From contig MU859296.1 of the NCBI GenBank assembly GCA_033297205.1, positions 1 through 47,258 of the forward strand: a DNA stretch of 47,258 nt. The letters are read 5' to 3'. Shown one piece after another: positions 22,182 to 32,122 of the stretch. Each line of letters opens with the position of its first letter. The stretch's first letter is position 1. The notes under the pieces were generated by a model. The model had not been told where the DNA came from, ran no database searches, and was given only the letters and a program-made list of their open reading frames with translations. This DNA is from Pseudoneurospora amorphoporcata. Taxonomy: Eukaryota > Ascomycota > Sordariomycetes > Sordariales > Sordariaceae. The position numbers and the translations under genes are program-made.

Positions 22182-22547
22182 TTTGAGTATGGGTGGTTCC
22201 GGTGAGGGAGTGTAGATTTGTGATGGGATGATGATTGATGATGGAGGAGGAGAAGTCGAGAAGGAGGACGAGAGGCGGCCGAGATAGAAAAGGAGGACTG
22301 CTAGGAGGAGTCCACACGCGGCCGGAAAAAAAATCGGTGGGCCCGTTCCCCTGGGCGACCTGGCTCGTCTCCTTCTGGAGCTCCCCCTTCCCCTCGATTG
22401 GGACGATTGGCGAGATTGGGCACCACTAGAATCAGCATCCGCAGCCATTGCGCCTCCCGATTCGGGCTGCTTCTGTTGCAGTTGCGGCGGTCTGCGTTGT
22501 CCGCCTGATTCTCGTCGCAGATGTTCCGAGCTGTCAGTGTCCGACAT
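22158..22547 (-). other. In-frame N-terminal extension upstream of ndk-1 (possible alternative isoform)
   Basis: An open frame of 122 codons from an ATG at 22547 (context ACCATG) runs directly into MSNQEQT of the NDK in the same frame. It encodes a Ser/Arg/Gln-rich head, including SSRRRRARSPRG, followed by a hydrophobic segment IFFPAACGLLLAVLLFYLG and a Ser/Pro-rich linker. If translated, the product would be a 274-aa NDK with an N-terminal signal anchor. If not, this is a long leader that is open by chance. The sequence alone cannot decide between these. Confidence 0.35.
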
Positions 22548-23526
22548 GGTCTTATTGGATGCAGCGGTTCAGTTGGTGAGTTGAAGAAGCTTAGCTCAAA
22601 GCTCCGAGTTTTGAAGAATGTTGGTCCAGACTCGGCAGCAGCACAAACAGCTAGACACCTCTACGCGACGGTTTGGAAGAAATTAGGGGCAATGTTTTGA
22701 TGGAGCAGAGAACAGCAAGCGACCAGGCAGTCCTCCGTCAATTGGTCTGTGATGGGTCTCTGTTTAAGTGCCCTGGTTGCGCAAAGCTCGGAAACGAGGC
22801 CGGAAGACAAGAAGCCACGATGGATGCCAGCAAAGCTCGCAGAGCTCCCCCCCATTGGAGTGGTAGGGCCCGTGCAGCTGTTTCTTCCCGCGATATGACC
22901 CCAAATGTTCGCCAGTGCTCGAGGGAACTGAAGTCATTCATTTGAGTGATGACTGATCTACTAATAACCGATCTCCCAGCAGGACTTGTGTCCCTCCAAG
23001 TTAACTGTTCAGAGCTTGAACTTGCGAGACGGTGAGCTTAGGTCGACATGCAGATATCAAAACTTACCCCGCGGTTTATCATTTAGAGCCACCATGCATC
23101 TAACGAATCCCGCGATGCCAAGCGGCGCACTATGGTATGGTAGCTGGCAGGGGACAGCTTGGCCTGCTTGGCTTCCACGGGGCGAATTGGGGCCACTCGA
23201 CGCCATCGGTCACTGAGTGAGATGTGGACTTGCGATGCTGCCAACTAACTAAGTTAACAATTGCCATCTGAAGCCAGCAGGCCATTGATTTGATTGCCAT
23301 TGACAACAACTGAAGTCAACTTCCACTTACATTACCTGACACACCTCAGCTGCGGAGTATACTGCAGTCGACAACAGCTTCAAGGGACTCTGCGACAGAG
23401 CAAAAGCCGGGAGTGTTGTTCTTGATGATCCAAACAACCTTCTAACCTGTCCCCTTTGTGTTGTTGCTTGTCTGTTTGTGCTTGGTGTTTCTTTGACTTT
23501 CTCAGCGAGGTACACCATCACTCGCG
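22548..23526. other. Divergent promoter region between ndk-1 and glucosidase II
   Basis: About 980 bp shared by the divergent NDK (minus) and glucosidase II alpha (plus) genes. It contains pyrimidine-rich sequence close to the plus-strand start. No other feature seen. Confidence 0.55.
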
Positions 23527-26500
23527 ATGCTGGGCTCGGGCCAGCTGTCCATGTCGGGAGGCTGGACGGCATATCTCTGTCTTGCATCTGCCTTGACCGG
23601 CCTGTTTGTTCCAGCAGGTGCGCTTGCCTTGTTCCCTACCTCTATAGCCTCACACTAACACCGTCTTCCCCAGTTGCCGTCAAGGAGCACGATTTCAAGA
23701 AATGCGACCAGGCTGGTTTCTGTAAGCGCAACCGGGCCTTTGCCGACCACGTCCTAAGCAATACCGCATGGGAGTCGCCCTACAACATCATCGCCGACTC
23801 GGCTTCTTTCAAGGATGGCCAATTGCAGGCCATCATCCTCAAGACCATCAACGATGCCGGCGAGGCCGTCCGTCTTCCCATCACCGTTTCCTTCCTCGAG
23901 TCCGGAACCGCACGTGTCACTGTCGACGAAGAGAAGAGACAAAAGGGCGAGATTGAGCTTCGCCATGACAGCAAGGCCAGAAAGGAACGCTACAATGAGG
24001 CCGAGCAGTGGGTTATCGTCGGCGGGCTGACCCTCGACAAGGAGGCCAAGGTCGACTACGAGGACAAGACCCAGATTACTGTTCAGTACGGCCCCGAGTC
24101 CAAGTACGAGGCCACCGTCAAGTTCGCCCCCTTCTCTATCGACTTCAAGCGCGATGGAGCCACACATATCAAGTTGAACGACAAGGGTCTGTTGAACATG
24201 GAGCACTGGAGGCCCAGGATTGAGCCCCCTCCTGCGACTGAGAAGAAGGAGGACGAGGAGAACAGCAGCGAGACCGAAAGTGCCAAGACTGCTGAGACTA
24301 CCGAGACTACCGATGCCCAGATTCCTGAGGCATACCCCGGTGAGGATCAGAATACTTGGTGGGACGAGAGCTTCGGTGGAAACACCGATTCCAAGCCCCG
24401 TGGTCCCGAGAGTGTTGCCCTTGATATCTCCTTTGTTGGCTACGAGCATGTCTTTGGTATTCCTTCGCACACCGGCCCTCTGTCTCTCAGACAGACTCGT
24501 GGCGGCGAAGGTAACTATAACGAGCCGTACCGCATGTACAACGCCGATGTGTTTGAGTATATTCTCGATAGCCCTATGACCCTGTACGGATCCATCCCGT
24601 TCCTGCAGGCCCATCGCAAGGACTCGAGCGTCGGTATCTTCTGGCTTAACGCTGCCGAGACTTGGGTTGATATCACCAAGGAGAAGGAGTCCAAGAACCC
24701 CCTGGCCTTGGGTATTGGTTCCAAGACGAACACCAACACTCATTGGATCTCCGAGACCGGCCTTTTGGATGTGTTCGTCTTTCTGGGCCCTACTCCTCAG
24801 GACCTCATCCGCAAGTATTCCGAGCTCACCGGTACCACCGCTATGCCTCAAGAGTTCTCGCTCGGCTACCACCAGTGCCGCTGGAACTACGTGTCCGACG
24901 AAGATGTCAAGGATGTTGATCGCAAGATGGACAAGTACCACATCCCCTACGACGTCATCTGGCTTGATATCGAGTATACCGATGATAAGAAGTATTTCAC
25001 CTGGGATGCCCATAGCTTCGCTGACCCCATTGGCATGGGCAAGCAACTCGAGAGCCATGGACGCCAGCTGGTTGCCATTATCGATCCCCATATCAAAAAT
25101 GTTGACGGTTATACTGTCTCTTCTGAGCTCAAGTCTCAGCACTTTGCTGTCAACAACAAGGATGGTGAGATCTTCGAGGGTTGGTGCTGGCCCGGCTCAT
25201 CTAACTGGGTCGACGGCTTCAATACCGCCGCCCGGAAGTGGTGGGCTACGCTTTTCAAGTACGCCAAGTTTGAGGGTTCCATGAGGAACACCTGGATTTG
25301 GAACGACATGAACGAGCCCTCGGTGTTCAACGGCCCCGAGACAACCATGCCCAAGGATAACCTTCACTATGGTAACTGGGAGCATCGCGACGTTCACAAC
25401 TTGAACGGATTGACCTTCCATAACGCCACTTTCGAAGCCCTCAAGTCCCGCGAGAAGGGCGAGTTCCGTCGTCCCTTCGTGCTTACCCGTTCCTTTTTTG
25501 CTGGTTCTCAACGCCTTGGCGCCATGTGGACCGGTGACAACCAGGCCGCATGGGATCATCTCGAAGGCTCCATTCCTATGGTTCTCAGCCAGAACATTGC
25601 CGGCTTCCCCTTTTCTGGCGCTGATGTGGGTGGTTTCTTCGGCAACCCCGAGAAGGAGCTTTTGACGCGCTGGTACCAGGCCGGTGCTTTCTACCCCTTC
25701 CTCCGTGCCCATGCCCACATTGACTCCCGCCGCCGCGAGCCTTACCTGGCCGGTGAGCCCTACACCACCATCATTGCTGCGGCTCTCCGTCTTCGCTACA
25801 GTCTTCTGCCGTCTTGGTATACAGCTTTCCGCCAATCCTACCTCACCAATGAGCCCATTGTCAAGCCTATGTTCTACACCCACCCCAACGAGGAGGCTGG
25901 CTTTGCTATCGATGACCAATTCTTCGTTGGCAACACCGGTTTGCTCGCCAAGCCCGTCACCCAGAAGGACAAGGAGACCGTGGACATCTGGATTCCCGAT
26001 AACGAGGTCTACTACGACTACTTCACTTACGACATCATCCCCTCTAGCAAGGGCAAGACCGTGACTCTCGATGCTCCCCTCAACAAGATCCCTCTACTGA
26101 TGCAGGGTGGCCGCATCTTCGCCCGCCGTGACCGGCCCCGTCGCTCCAGCACTCTCATGAAGTGGGATGACTACACCCTTGTCGTGACCGTCGGTAAGGA
26201 CGGCAAGACCGCCGAGGGCGATCTGTACGTCGATGATGGCGATTCCTACGACTTCGAGAAGGGCCAGTACATCTACCGCAAGTTCACCCTCGACGGCGAT
26301 GCCAAGACCATCTCGTCCGTTGACGGCGAGGACCGCAAGAAGGTCAGGGAGGGTGAGTGGATGAAGAAGATGCACCAGGTTACCGTTGACAAGATCATCA
26401 TCGTCGGCGCTCCCAAGTCTTGGGACCAAACGGAGGTCACGGTGGAGTCGGAGGGCAAGACATGGACTGCTACGGTCGAGTACACCGCCGCCGGAAAGGG

Positions 26501-26573
26501 CCGAGCCGCATTTGCGGTTGTCAAGAAGGTTGGCGCGAGGATCGGTGCCGATTGGAAGGTTTCCTTTGCCTAG
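23527..26573 (+). CDS. gls2: Glucosidase II alpha subunit (GH31), ER
   Basis: Exons 23527-23617 and 23674-26573, with a 56-nt intron at 23618-23673 (GTGCGC donor, ACTAACA branch, CCAG acceptor); 996 aa. It removes the two inner alpha-1,3-linked glucoses from N-glycans in the ER and so controls the calnexin cycle. The signal peptide spans MLGSGQLSMSGGWTAYLCLA to about residue 32, and the mature start is V-KEHDFKKCDQAGFCKRNR, a glucosidase II hallmark. The GH31 nucleophile is D575 in WIWNDMNEPSVF and the acid/base is D652 in MWTGDNQAAW. LGYHQCRWNY and AGFPFSGADVGGFFGNPE are also present. There is no C-terminal HDEL; the beta subunit normally retains the complex. An acidic Glu/Thr-rich insert at about 215-250 is normal for fungal forms. 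Splicing is required to join the signal peptide in frame. Confidence 0.96.
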
Positions 26574-26941
26574 ATGGGGACCGAGGCACAGCTGGTCTCA
26601 GTCACAGGAGGAGGCGTGAGGAGGAGAGAAGAGGAGAGGAGACTTTGGATGAATGATTGAGGCGTTGCGCGGTGTCTCATATACACTACACCGCTCGCCT
26701 TGTTGGGACGTTGTGTTCCCTATCGGTCTGAATGCAGAGTTTACTCCCAACGCCAGATTCTTACAGACAGACAATATATATCTGCACATTGATGAGATAG
26801 AAGCTAGCCCATACATGAATATGCTTGTTGTTTTCCAGTGCTCTTGTTATTTTTAGCGTTCGGTGCACAAAGCAGCGTGAACTTTGCCTGCCTGTCTGTC
26901 TGCTTCCAAACAGCCTTCCTTTCCGATCAGGCGAGGTCCCG

Positions 26942-26943
<2 letters not shown>

Positions 26944-26977
<34 letters not shown>

Positions 26978-26983
26978 ACACAC
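26944..26983. repeat. (AC)n dinucleotide microsatellite
   Basis: About 14 AC units interrupted once by a T, then five more. It lies about 370 bp downstream of the glucosidase II stop codon. Confidence 0.95.
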
Positions 26984-28311
26984 GCACAGTTCAGTTCAGT
27001 TCCGTAAATGGGGCTCTCTCACTCACGGCCACGTCTACCTACAATTCAATACTGGTTTGTTTATTTTTTTGGTTCTTCGGACAAGGGTTGAGCAGGGGAG
27101 ATTTGGAACTCTTATTGGCCTTCAAAAAGAGAAACTAGCCTCCGTTTGAAGTATTATGGGACAATGGCAAGGGTTAAAAACGCCACAGAAGCCTCTTATG
27201 CCTCTTTCCGTCTTTATTCAAGGCCTCTAAGACAGAAAGATATAAGAGAGCAGTCCCCTCTACGGCACCCGTCCGCTCGAAGCCTGATTTCTTTTCTACT
27301 TTTAGTAGTTCGAGAGTGGAAATGGGCGGCTTTTGTACTAGACTAACAAACAAACCAGGGTTAGATTGTATAAACGAATCGGGTGGTTACAGGTCCTAGA
27401 TCTTGAATACGAATGCCACAATGCTTCGGTGCATGAAATGTACATGTACCTACGGTATGTCCCTCCCTTCACTGGTGGTGCGCTGTCAATCTGTGTCTCT
27501 GACAGACCGGGACAGATGCCGCACCGAATGTTGGGAGCTGTTGGGAACCGTCACTGGCAGGACTTGGCTCTGCCAATGGGACGTCGACGCCATCCGCTTG
27601 CCAAAAGTTGTTGATGGTTTGTGTTCTCACTGGTCCGTTGAGCGATGCAGATCGGTGGCGTGCAGTTTGAGTTTGGTGGTGGTGAAATCCTAGCCTCCGG
27701 GGTGCCTCTGGTGCTTTGCCCCTGCATTTCATTACCGACCGAGCCTTGGAGATCATCACCGTTCTGTGGGCGACTACTGGTCCCTTGGAATTCTTCCTGA
27801 ACCTTTCTCGTGCCCCTTCATCTGGACGAGCCATTCAGGCTCAAATGTTCCCGTCTGTCTGTCTGCGTGTTTCCATGTTTCACAATGTACCACAATCCAA
27901 GAGGGCCTTCTTCCTACCGACCCTGCTACCTACTTTTCCTAGTGATACGAAGTGTGGTGGAATGATGATGATTCGTGCTTGTTTGCTTTTGGATTTCGGA
28001 GTCTTGAAGACGGACGGAAAGGTACATGCAACCACACGAGGTTGTGGCACACAGTACGATATCCTCCGTGACGGTCAGCGTTTAGTTCACCCAAGGACAT
28101 TTCAACCAGGGACGGACGGATGGGACAGCAACAACAACGGCAAGGGAACTATGTAGCAGTATTCTCCCCGTGGGTCCATGGGTCATTGTTCAAACACAAT
28201 TGGACCAACGGGCTTTGTTGGGTTGTGAAGCTGTTAAAGGCCTGCTGGCTGCTATTTACATATAGCGCTGCTCGCTTGCCTTGCACGTTCCAAAACCTCG
28301 TAATCTTTCTC

Positions 28312-28336
28312 TCTTCCTTCCTTCCTTCCTTCCTTC
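28312..28336. repeat. (CTTC)n tetranucleotide microsatellite
   Basis: Six near-perfect CTTC units on the plus strand in intergenic DNA. Confidence 0.85.
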
Positions 28337-28782
28337 ACCACGTGCCGGATGAATGGTATGACAAGTGTTGTTCAAGACTCTTGCCTGTTTTAATCTGATT
28401 CTCCGATCTACTTGAGTCGCTACTTCCGTCGTTGCTTGCCTACGTACAGGTAGAGTTGTAGGTTACGAGCTTTTCCAAAGAAGTTCCTTCCATTTTTATA
28501 GCCACACCGAGAGAGAAGGAAGCAACCATTCATCGACTCCGTGTCCCGCCCTGGTCGAAATATTCAAGGGATCTACATCCGTCTTCCCCCCTTGGTTCCA
28601 AGTTCCACCTTCCAGGTTCATAAGGCCTTGAAATCGATTTAACCAGAGGGTTTTCCTCCCTTTTCGTTGTCGATCATTCATTCATTCACTTACTCTCAAC
28701 CCCTCATCATATCATCACCAACCCAACTACTTCACTTCATCAACCACCAACGAACCACCAAGGCACAACCACAACCACAACC

Positions 28783-29799
28783 ATGAAACCATCAACCCTC
28801 CTCACCCTAACGGCCACAGCCGCATCCACCACCGCCTTCACCCTCCCCTTCAAGTTCCGCCGGGACACTGTCTCAACCGATGACTCCTCCAACAACCCCA
28901 ACCGCCGACTCGTCCACAGCCCACCCACCTACGCCGGCAATGCCCATATCAAGGCCGTCACCGGTAGCAAACCACAATCCCTCCGTGCAGGCGCCTACCT
29001 CCCCTACAACGCGCCCGCCTCCACCCCCGAACACCCCAACGCCAACCAAGATAGCATCAACTCTGTCACCGGCACCGTCGTCATTCCCACCATCTACATG
29101 CCCGAGTTTGGTCCCACAGCCGGCAATTCCGTAGGAGAATACTCGGCTTCAATCTGGGTCGGCATCGACGGCGCTTCTGCGGAGGCGGGCAACTCCACCG
29201 GCTCTGCCAATGCCAATTGCAACCCCTTGGGCCAATCGCTACGTGCGGGAGTCGATATCTTCTGGGACGGGACCCTAGGCGGGCAACAAACGCCGTTTGT
29301 CTGGGCGCAGTGGTATCCCGCTGAGCATGCTCAGGGTTTCCTGGATTTTAAGGTGTCGCCGGGAGATGAACTGCGGTTTACAGTCAACACTGGTCCGCAC
29401 GGGAATTCAGGCGGCGGGGTCTTGGTGGAAAATTACGGACCGCCGCAGTCACCAAAAGGGGTGGATGGGAAGGTGAAGATACCGATTGCTACAGGCTCCC
29501 TGATCTGGAAGGATATGCCGGGGTTGTGCGGGGCGCAGGCGAGCTGGATTATTGAAGATTTTCCGCTGCAGGAGAGGCCGGAATTGCCGAGTGCGTTGGG
29601 CAATTTCACGGATGTGAGGTTTGCGGAGATGGGTGTTGCGACGTGGCTTGAAACGAATTTGACGGATGAGAAGGTGGCGAAGGAGCTGAAGATGTTGGAG
29701 ATTTATGATGCCGGGCAGGGAGGGACTTTGGCGAAGTGTAAGACGGAGGGAGAGGGGGAGAAGGTGGGTGTGGTTTGTGAGAGGGTTGTTGAGGCTTGA
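28783..29799 (+). CDS. Eqolisin (peptidase G1/A4) homologue lacking the catalytic Gln
   Basis: A single-exon frame of 338 aa. A signal peptide (MKPSTLLTLTATAASTTAFT) is followed by a short propeptide with FRRD near residue 25 and then the mature domain. Family landmarks are YSASIWVGIDG (120-130), AGVDIFWDG (155-163), FVWAQWYP (172-179), a VSPGDELRF strand (191-199), VLVENY and ASWIIEDF (253-260). E258 matches the catalytic Glu136 of scytalidoglutamic peptidase. The partner Gln53, in a LQTGxD context there, aligns with R154 in SLRAGVD. A Gln at 151 is three residues away. By family knowledge this loss would abolish or change the usual acid-protease mechanism. The protein is probably secreted and vacuolar or extracellular. 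Asn-x-Thr/Ser sites occur at N137, N274 and N292. The ATG is the first in frame after an upstream leader. Confidence 0.88.
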   Translation: MKPSTLLTLTATAASTTAFTLPFKFRRDTVSTDDSSNNPNRRLVHSPPTYAGNAHIKAVTGSKPQSLRAGAYLPYNAPASTPEHPNANQDSINSVTGTVVIPTIYMPEFGPTAGNSVGEYSASIWVGIDGASAEAGNSTGSANANCNPLGQSLRAGVDIFWDGTLGGQQTPFVWAQWYPAEHAQGFLDFKVSPGDELRFTVNTGPHGNSGGGVLVENYGPPQSPKGVDGKVKIPIATGSLIWKDMPGLCGAQASWIIEDFPLQERPELPSALGNFTDVRFAEMGVATWLETNLTDEKVAKELKMLEIYDAGQGGTLAKCKTEGEGEKVGVVCERVVEA

Positions 29800-30119
29800 G
29801 TCCTTGAGGGATTACCTATTCTTGGCTCTTGAGGTGTACGTGAACGGACGGAGATAATGGGATGGATCTGGTAGAGAAGAGTAAGATGGTTCTTTGTGCG
29901 GGATCAATGGCAGAATGAGGAGGATAACTTAATGTTAATGAGTAACGGATGTAATAGTGAAACCCGACACTGGTTTAATCGATCGAGAAGTCCTCCAAGT
30001 AGAATGGTTCCCGCTCGTCATCTTGGTGTGTTTCCATCTCATTGCCATCCTCTCTCATCGAGGCTAGAAGCCATCTTGTCCCTCAACCATCACCAACCTC
30101 TCATATGTGTGGTTTGGTT
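29800..30119. other. Convergent 3' spacer
   Basis: About 320 bp between the 3' ends of two convergent genes. Nothing recognised. Confidence 0.6.
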
Positions 30120-31091
30120 TTACTTCCTCAACCCACTACCAAAAACCCTCCTCACCCTCCCCAACACGCCCGCAAACCACGGCGTAGCCTGCACGCTCAC
30201 AATGATCCTCACCGGCAACAACACCTTTGTAATCGCATACGCCAGGGCAGCGTCCACCAAGACTCTGTACTTTTCATCCCCACTCTGCCACTTTCTCATC
30301 AAAACCTGTTCTTTTCCTTCTCCTTCGTCTCCGGTGCCAGTCTCGCCCTCCCTCACCACGCCCAACTCCTTCTTCCCATCCCCATCCTCCTTCCGCTCGA
30401 ACCCAAAATACCCCTTCTTCCTAAACCATCTCTCAAACCCCTCCATTTTTGTCGCCATAACCTCTGAATATCCATGCTCCATCATCCACCCCATGATCCC
30501 ATCCGTCAACTTTTTGCCATACGATGATGACGACCCCTCCTTTTCGTCGTCGGTGTCTGTGTCGTAATAGTGAAAAAAGTAAAAGAACCCCAACCCAGGG
30601 AGGACAGCCGTGATCTCGTGTAGTATTAGGAAGGCTACGATGAAGGAAGAGGGGGAGGAGCGCAGGGAGAGGAGGTAAGGGTGGAGGAAGCGGGGGACGC
30701 GGGTGAGGAGGCGGTCTATGCGAGCGTTGGCTTTTGAACTTTGGGAGGGGTTGGGACCATTGGGGTTGGGACCATTGGGGTTGGCGTTGGCGTTGGAGTT
30801 GGAGTTGGTGCTGTTGTGGCGGGTTTGTTGTTGTTGATTCCAGGAGCGGTTGCTGCGGTTGTGCTGATTTTCGTGGTGATGAGAGTGGTGAGAACGGGGA
30901 CGGGAACGGGGACCACCGGCGTGTGATAGCGGCGTTGAGGTCGATGCTGAGGTTGAGAAGCGCGACGATGCGCTGCTCAGTTGTGAAAAGAGCTCGTTCG
31001 CCCGACTCCGACTCCCAGGCCCGGGCCCGAGACGCGGACGGCCGGCGCCGACTCCGAGCTTGAGGAATTGGGGGTGTGGGCGGAATGACAT
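30120..31091 (-). CDS. DUF1279/FAM210-like mitochondrial membrane protein
   Basis: A single frame of 323 aa. The first 50 residues are Arg/Ser/Gly-rich with almost no acidic residues and end in SSRFSTSAS. R44-F45-S46 fits an R-x-S mitochondrial processing site. A long disordered His/Asn/Gln-rich region follows, including a short repeat NPNGPNPNGPNP (105-115). The folded part starts with RVPRFLHPYLLSLRSSPSSF and a hydrophobic helix IVAFLILHEITAVLPGLGFF (151-170). It ends with ALAYAITKVLLPVRIIVSVQ-ATPWFAG (282-308), which matches the AY-xx-K-xx-xPxR-xxx-xx-TPW end of DUF1279. Between them is a charged, fungus-like insertion. By family resemblance it would sit in the mitochondrial inner membrane and affect mitochondrial translation or energy metabolism, but its exact role is unknown. 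Confidence 0.75.
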   Translation of the reverse strand: MSFRPHPQFLKLGVGAGRPRLGPGPGSRSRANELFSQLSSASSRFSTSASTSTPLSHAGGPRSRPRSHHSHHHENQHNRSNRSWNQQQQTRHNSTNSNSNANANPNGPNPNGPNPSQSSKANARIDRLLTRVPRFLHPYLLSLRSSPSSFIVAFLILHEITAVLPGLGFFYFFHYYDTDTDDEKEGSSSSYGKKLTDGIMGWMMEHGYSEVMATKMEGFERWFRKKGYFGFERKEDGDGKKELGVVREGETGTGDEGEGKEQVLMRKWQSGDEKYRVLVDAALAYAITKVLLPVRIIVSVQATPWFAGVLGRVRRVFGSGLRK

Positions 31092-31401
31092 GTTTGATGT
31101 TTCTTGTTCGGAGGCTCAAAAGACAGTGCCGAGAGCACAACCTAGTGAAGCGTGAATGCGCCGGCGAGAGGAGTGGGCACGGAAAGACCTGGATTATGGG
31201 GGGTATTTAGTGAGGAAGGAAATCTGGTGTTGTTATTTTGTTCATTCGGAAGTTGCAAGTTGCAACTGTGATTGAAAGGTGAAAACGGGCAAAATTACCA
31301 AGGTGAACGTTCATCCGATGATTTGTTTGCCAGCACAATTCAGAGTTGTCTATGCCTATATAGGTTTAGCTCATATGTATAATTAATAACAACAGCCAGA
31401 A
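31092..31401. other. Promoter side of the DUF1279-like gene
   Basis: About 310 bp, becoming AT-rich towards the SINE-like sequence. No other feature seen. Confidence 0.5.
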
Positions 31402-31545
31402 ATAGTTCAGTGGCTCAGTGGGTCCTGCCTCAGGTTCTGAACGGCAAGGTCATGCGTTCGATTCAAGTCAAGGGCGACTTCTCGACAACTATGGGAGAGC
31501 TGTCTGGGCAAGTCCTGGGCACTCTCCCATGGTGGGATCACTCAT
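31402..31545 (+). mobile_element. tRNA-derived SINE-like sequence
   Basis: A perfect RNA polymerase III box A (TGGCTCAGTGG, 31411-31421) is followed 34 bp later by a perfect box B (GTTCGATTC, 31456-31464). The sequence between and around them does not fold into a full tRNA cloverleaf: the acceptor and T stems mismatch. This is therefore a tRNA relic or SINE head, not a tRNA gene. The following body contains a 9-bp inverted repeat (ATGGGAGAG at 31491-31499, CTCTCCCAT at 31522-31530). The surroundings are AT-rich and contain the minisatellite described next. No flanking target duplication was found, so the borders are approximate. Confidence 0.6.
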
Positions 31546-31548
31546 CAT

Positions 31549-31660
31549 AGCGCAAATATAGCGAATATACAACTCTAGCGAAATGTTTATAGCGAAGCAT
31601 TTACAGCGAACATTTATCAGCGAAATATCTACAGCGTAACATTTAGCGATTATATCTATC
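31549..31660. repeat. AGCGAA minisatellite, 8 degenerate copies, ~14-bp period
   Basis: AGCG begins at 31549, 31560, 31577, 31591, 31605, 31619, 31633 and 31645. The five copies from 31577 to 31633 are spaced exactly 14 bp. The consensus is about AGCGAAATTTATAC. The copies are diverged, mostly in the AT part. The array lies directly after the SINE-like head and may be part of its tail. Confidence 0.8.
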
Positions 31661-32122
31661 TGGGTTTTTCAACCAAGCGGTTTTCCCAGCGTTGTTTATC
31701 ATTTATTTCAAGTTTGTTTTATCGTCGGTCTTTCTTTTTTCCTCCTCTCTTTTTAAGTTCGCCTAGGCATCATACTACAAAGAGAGTCGCGGAAACGGCT
31801 ACTATAACTGGCTGACACCTTTCGATTTTTGAATGCTTTAAACATGTGTCCATTTAACATCTGTATCTAAAAAGTTGTGTGTATCCAAAACTGGCTAAAT
31901 AAGTGCAAATAAGGTATAAAACATCCGGGGAGCCACTGCCCTTTCCCTCTCCCGCTCCCATCTTTTAAAGTCTAAGCTTTATAACCTATCTAGTCATCCA
32001 TACCCCAATTGCCCCGGCATATCATCCACCTTTGCATCTCCTATTCTCCATCATCATTGCTTCCAGTGCGGTATCCAGCATCCTTATAAACAGGCTATTG
32101 TCATCCCTTCATAACATCATAA
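31661..32122. other. AT-rich intergenic region
   Basis: About 460 bp downstream of the MscS gene on its strand. AT-rich with no recognised gene. It could be mutated repeat sequence. Confidence 0.5.

Larger units (their letters stand above)
26574..28782. other. Intergenic region with CA and CTTC microsatellites
   Basis: 2.2 kb between two plus-strand genes. It holds a (CA)n tract near 26944-26983 and a (CTTC)n tract near 28312-28336. The last 150 bp before the eqolisin start are rich in CAACC and CACAACC, typical of a fungal 5' leader. Frames up to 146 codons (27716-28156) show no domain. Confidence 0.55.

Noticed and set aside
23754..25142. A 462-codon minus-strand frame antisense to glucosidase II alpha
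   Set aside because: It lies entirely inside a clear GH31 coding region. Strong third-position C/G bias leaves the complementary frame open, and its Gly/Leu/Val/Asp-rich translation matches no family.
27716..28156. A 146-codon plus-strand frame between glucosidase II and the eqolisin
   Set aside because: No recognisable motif or splice structure. Its composition resembles random sequence.
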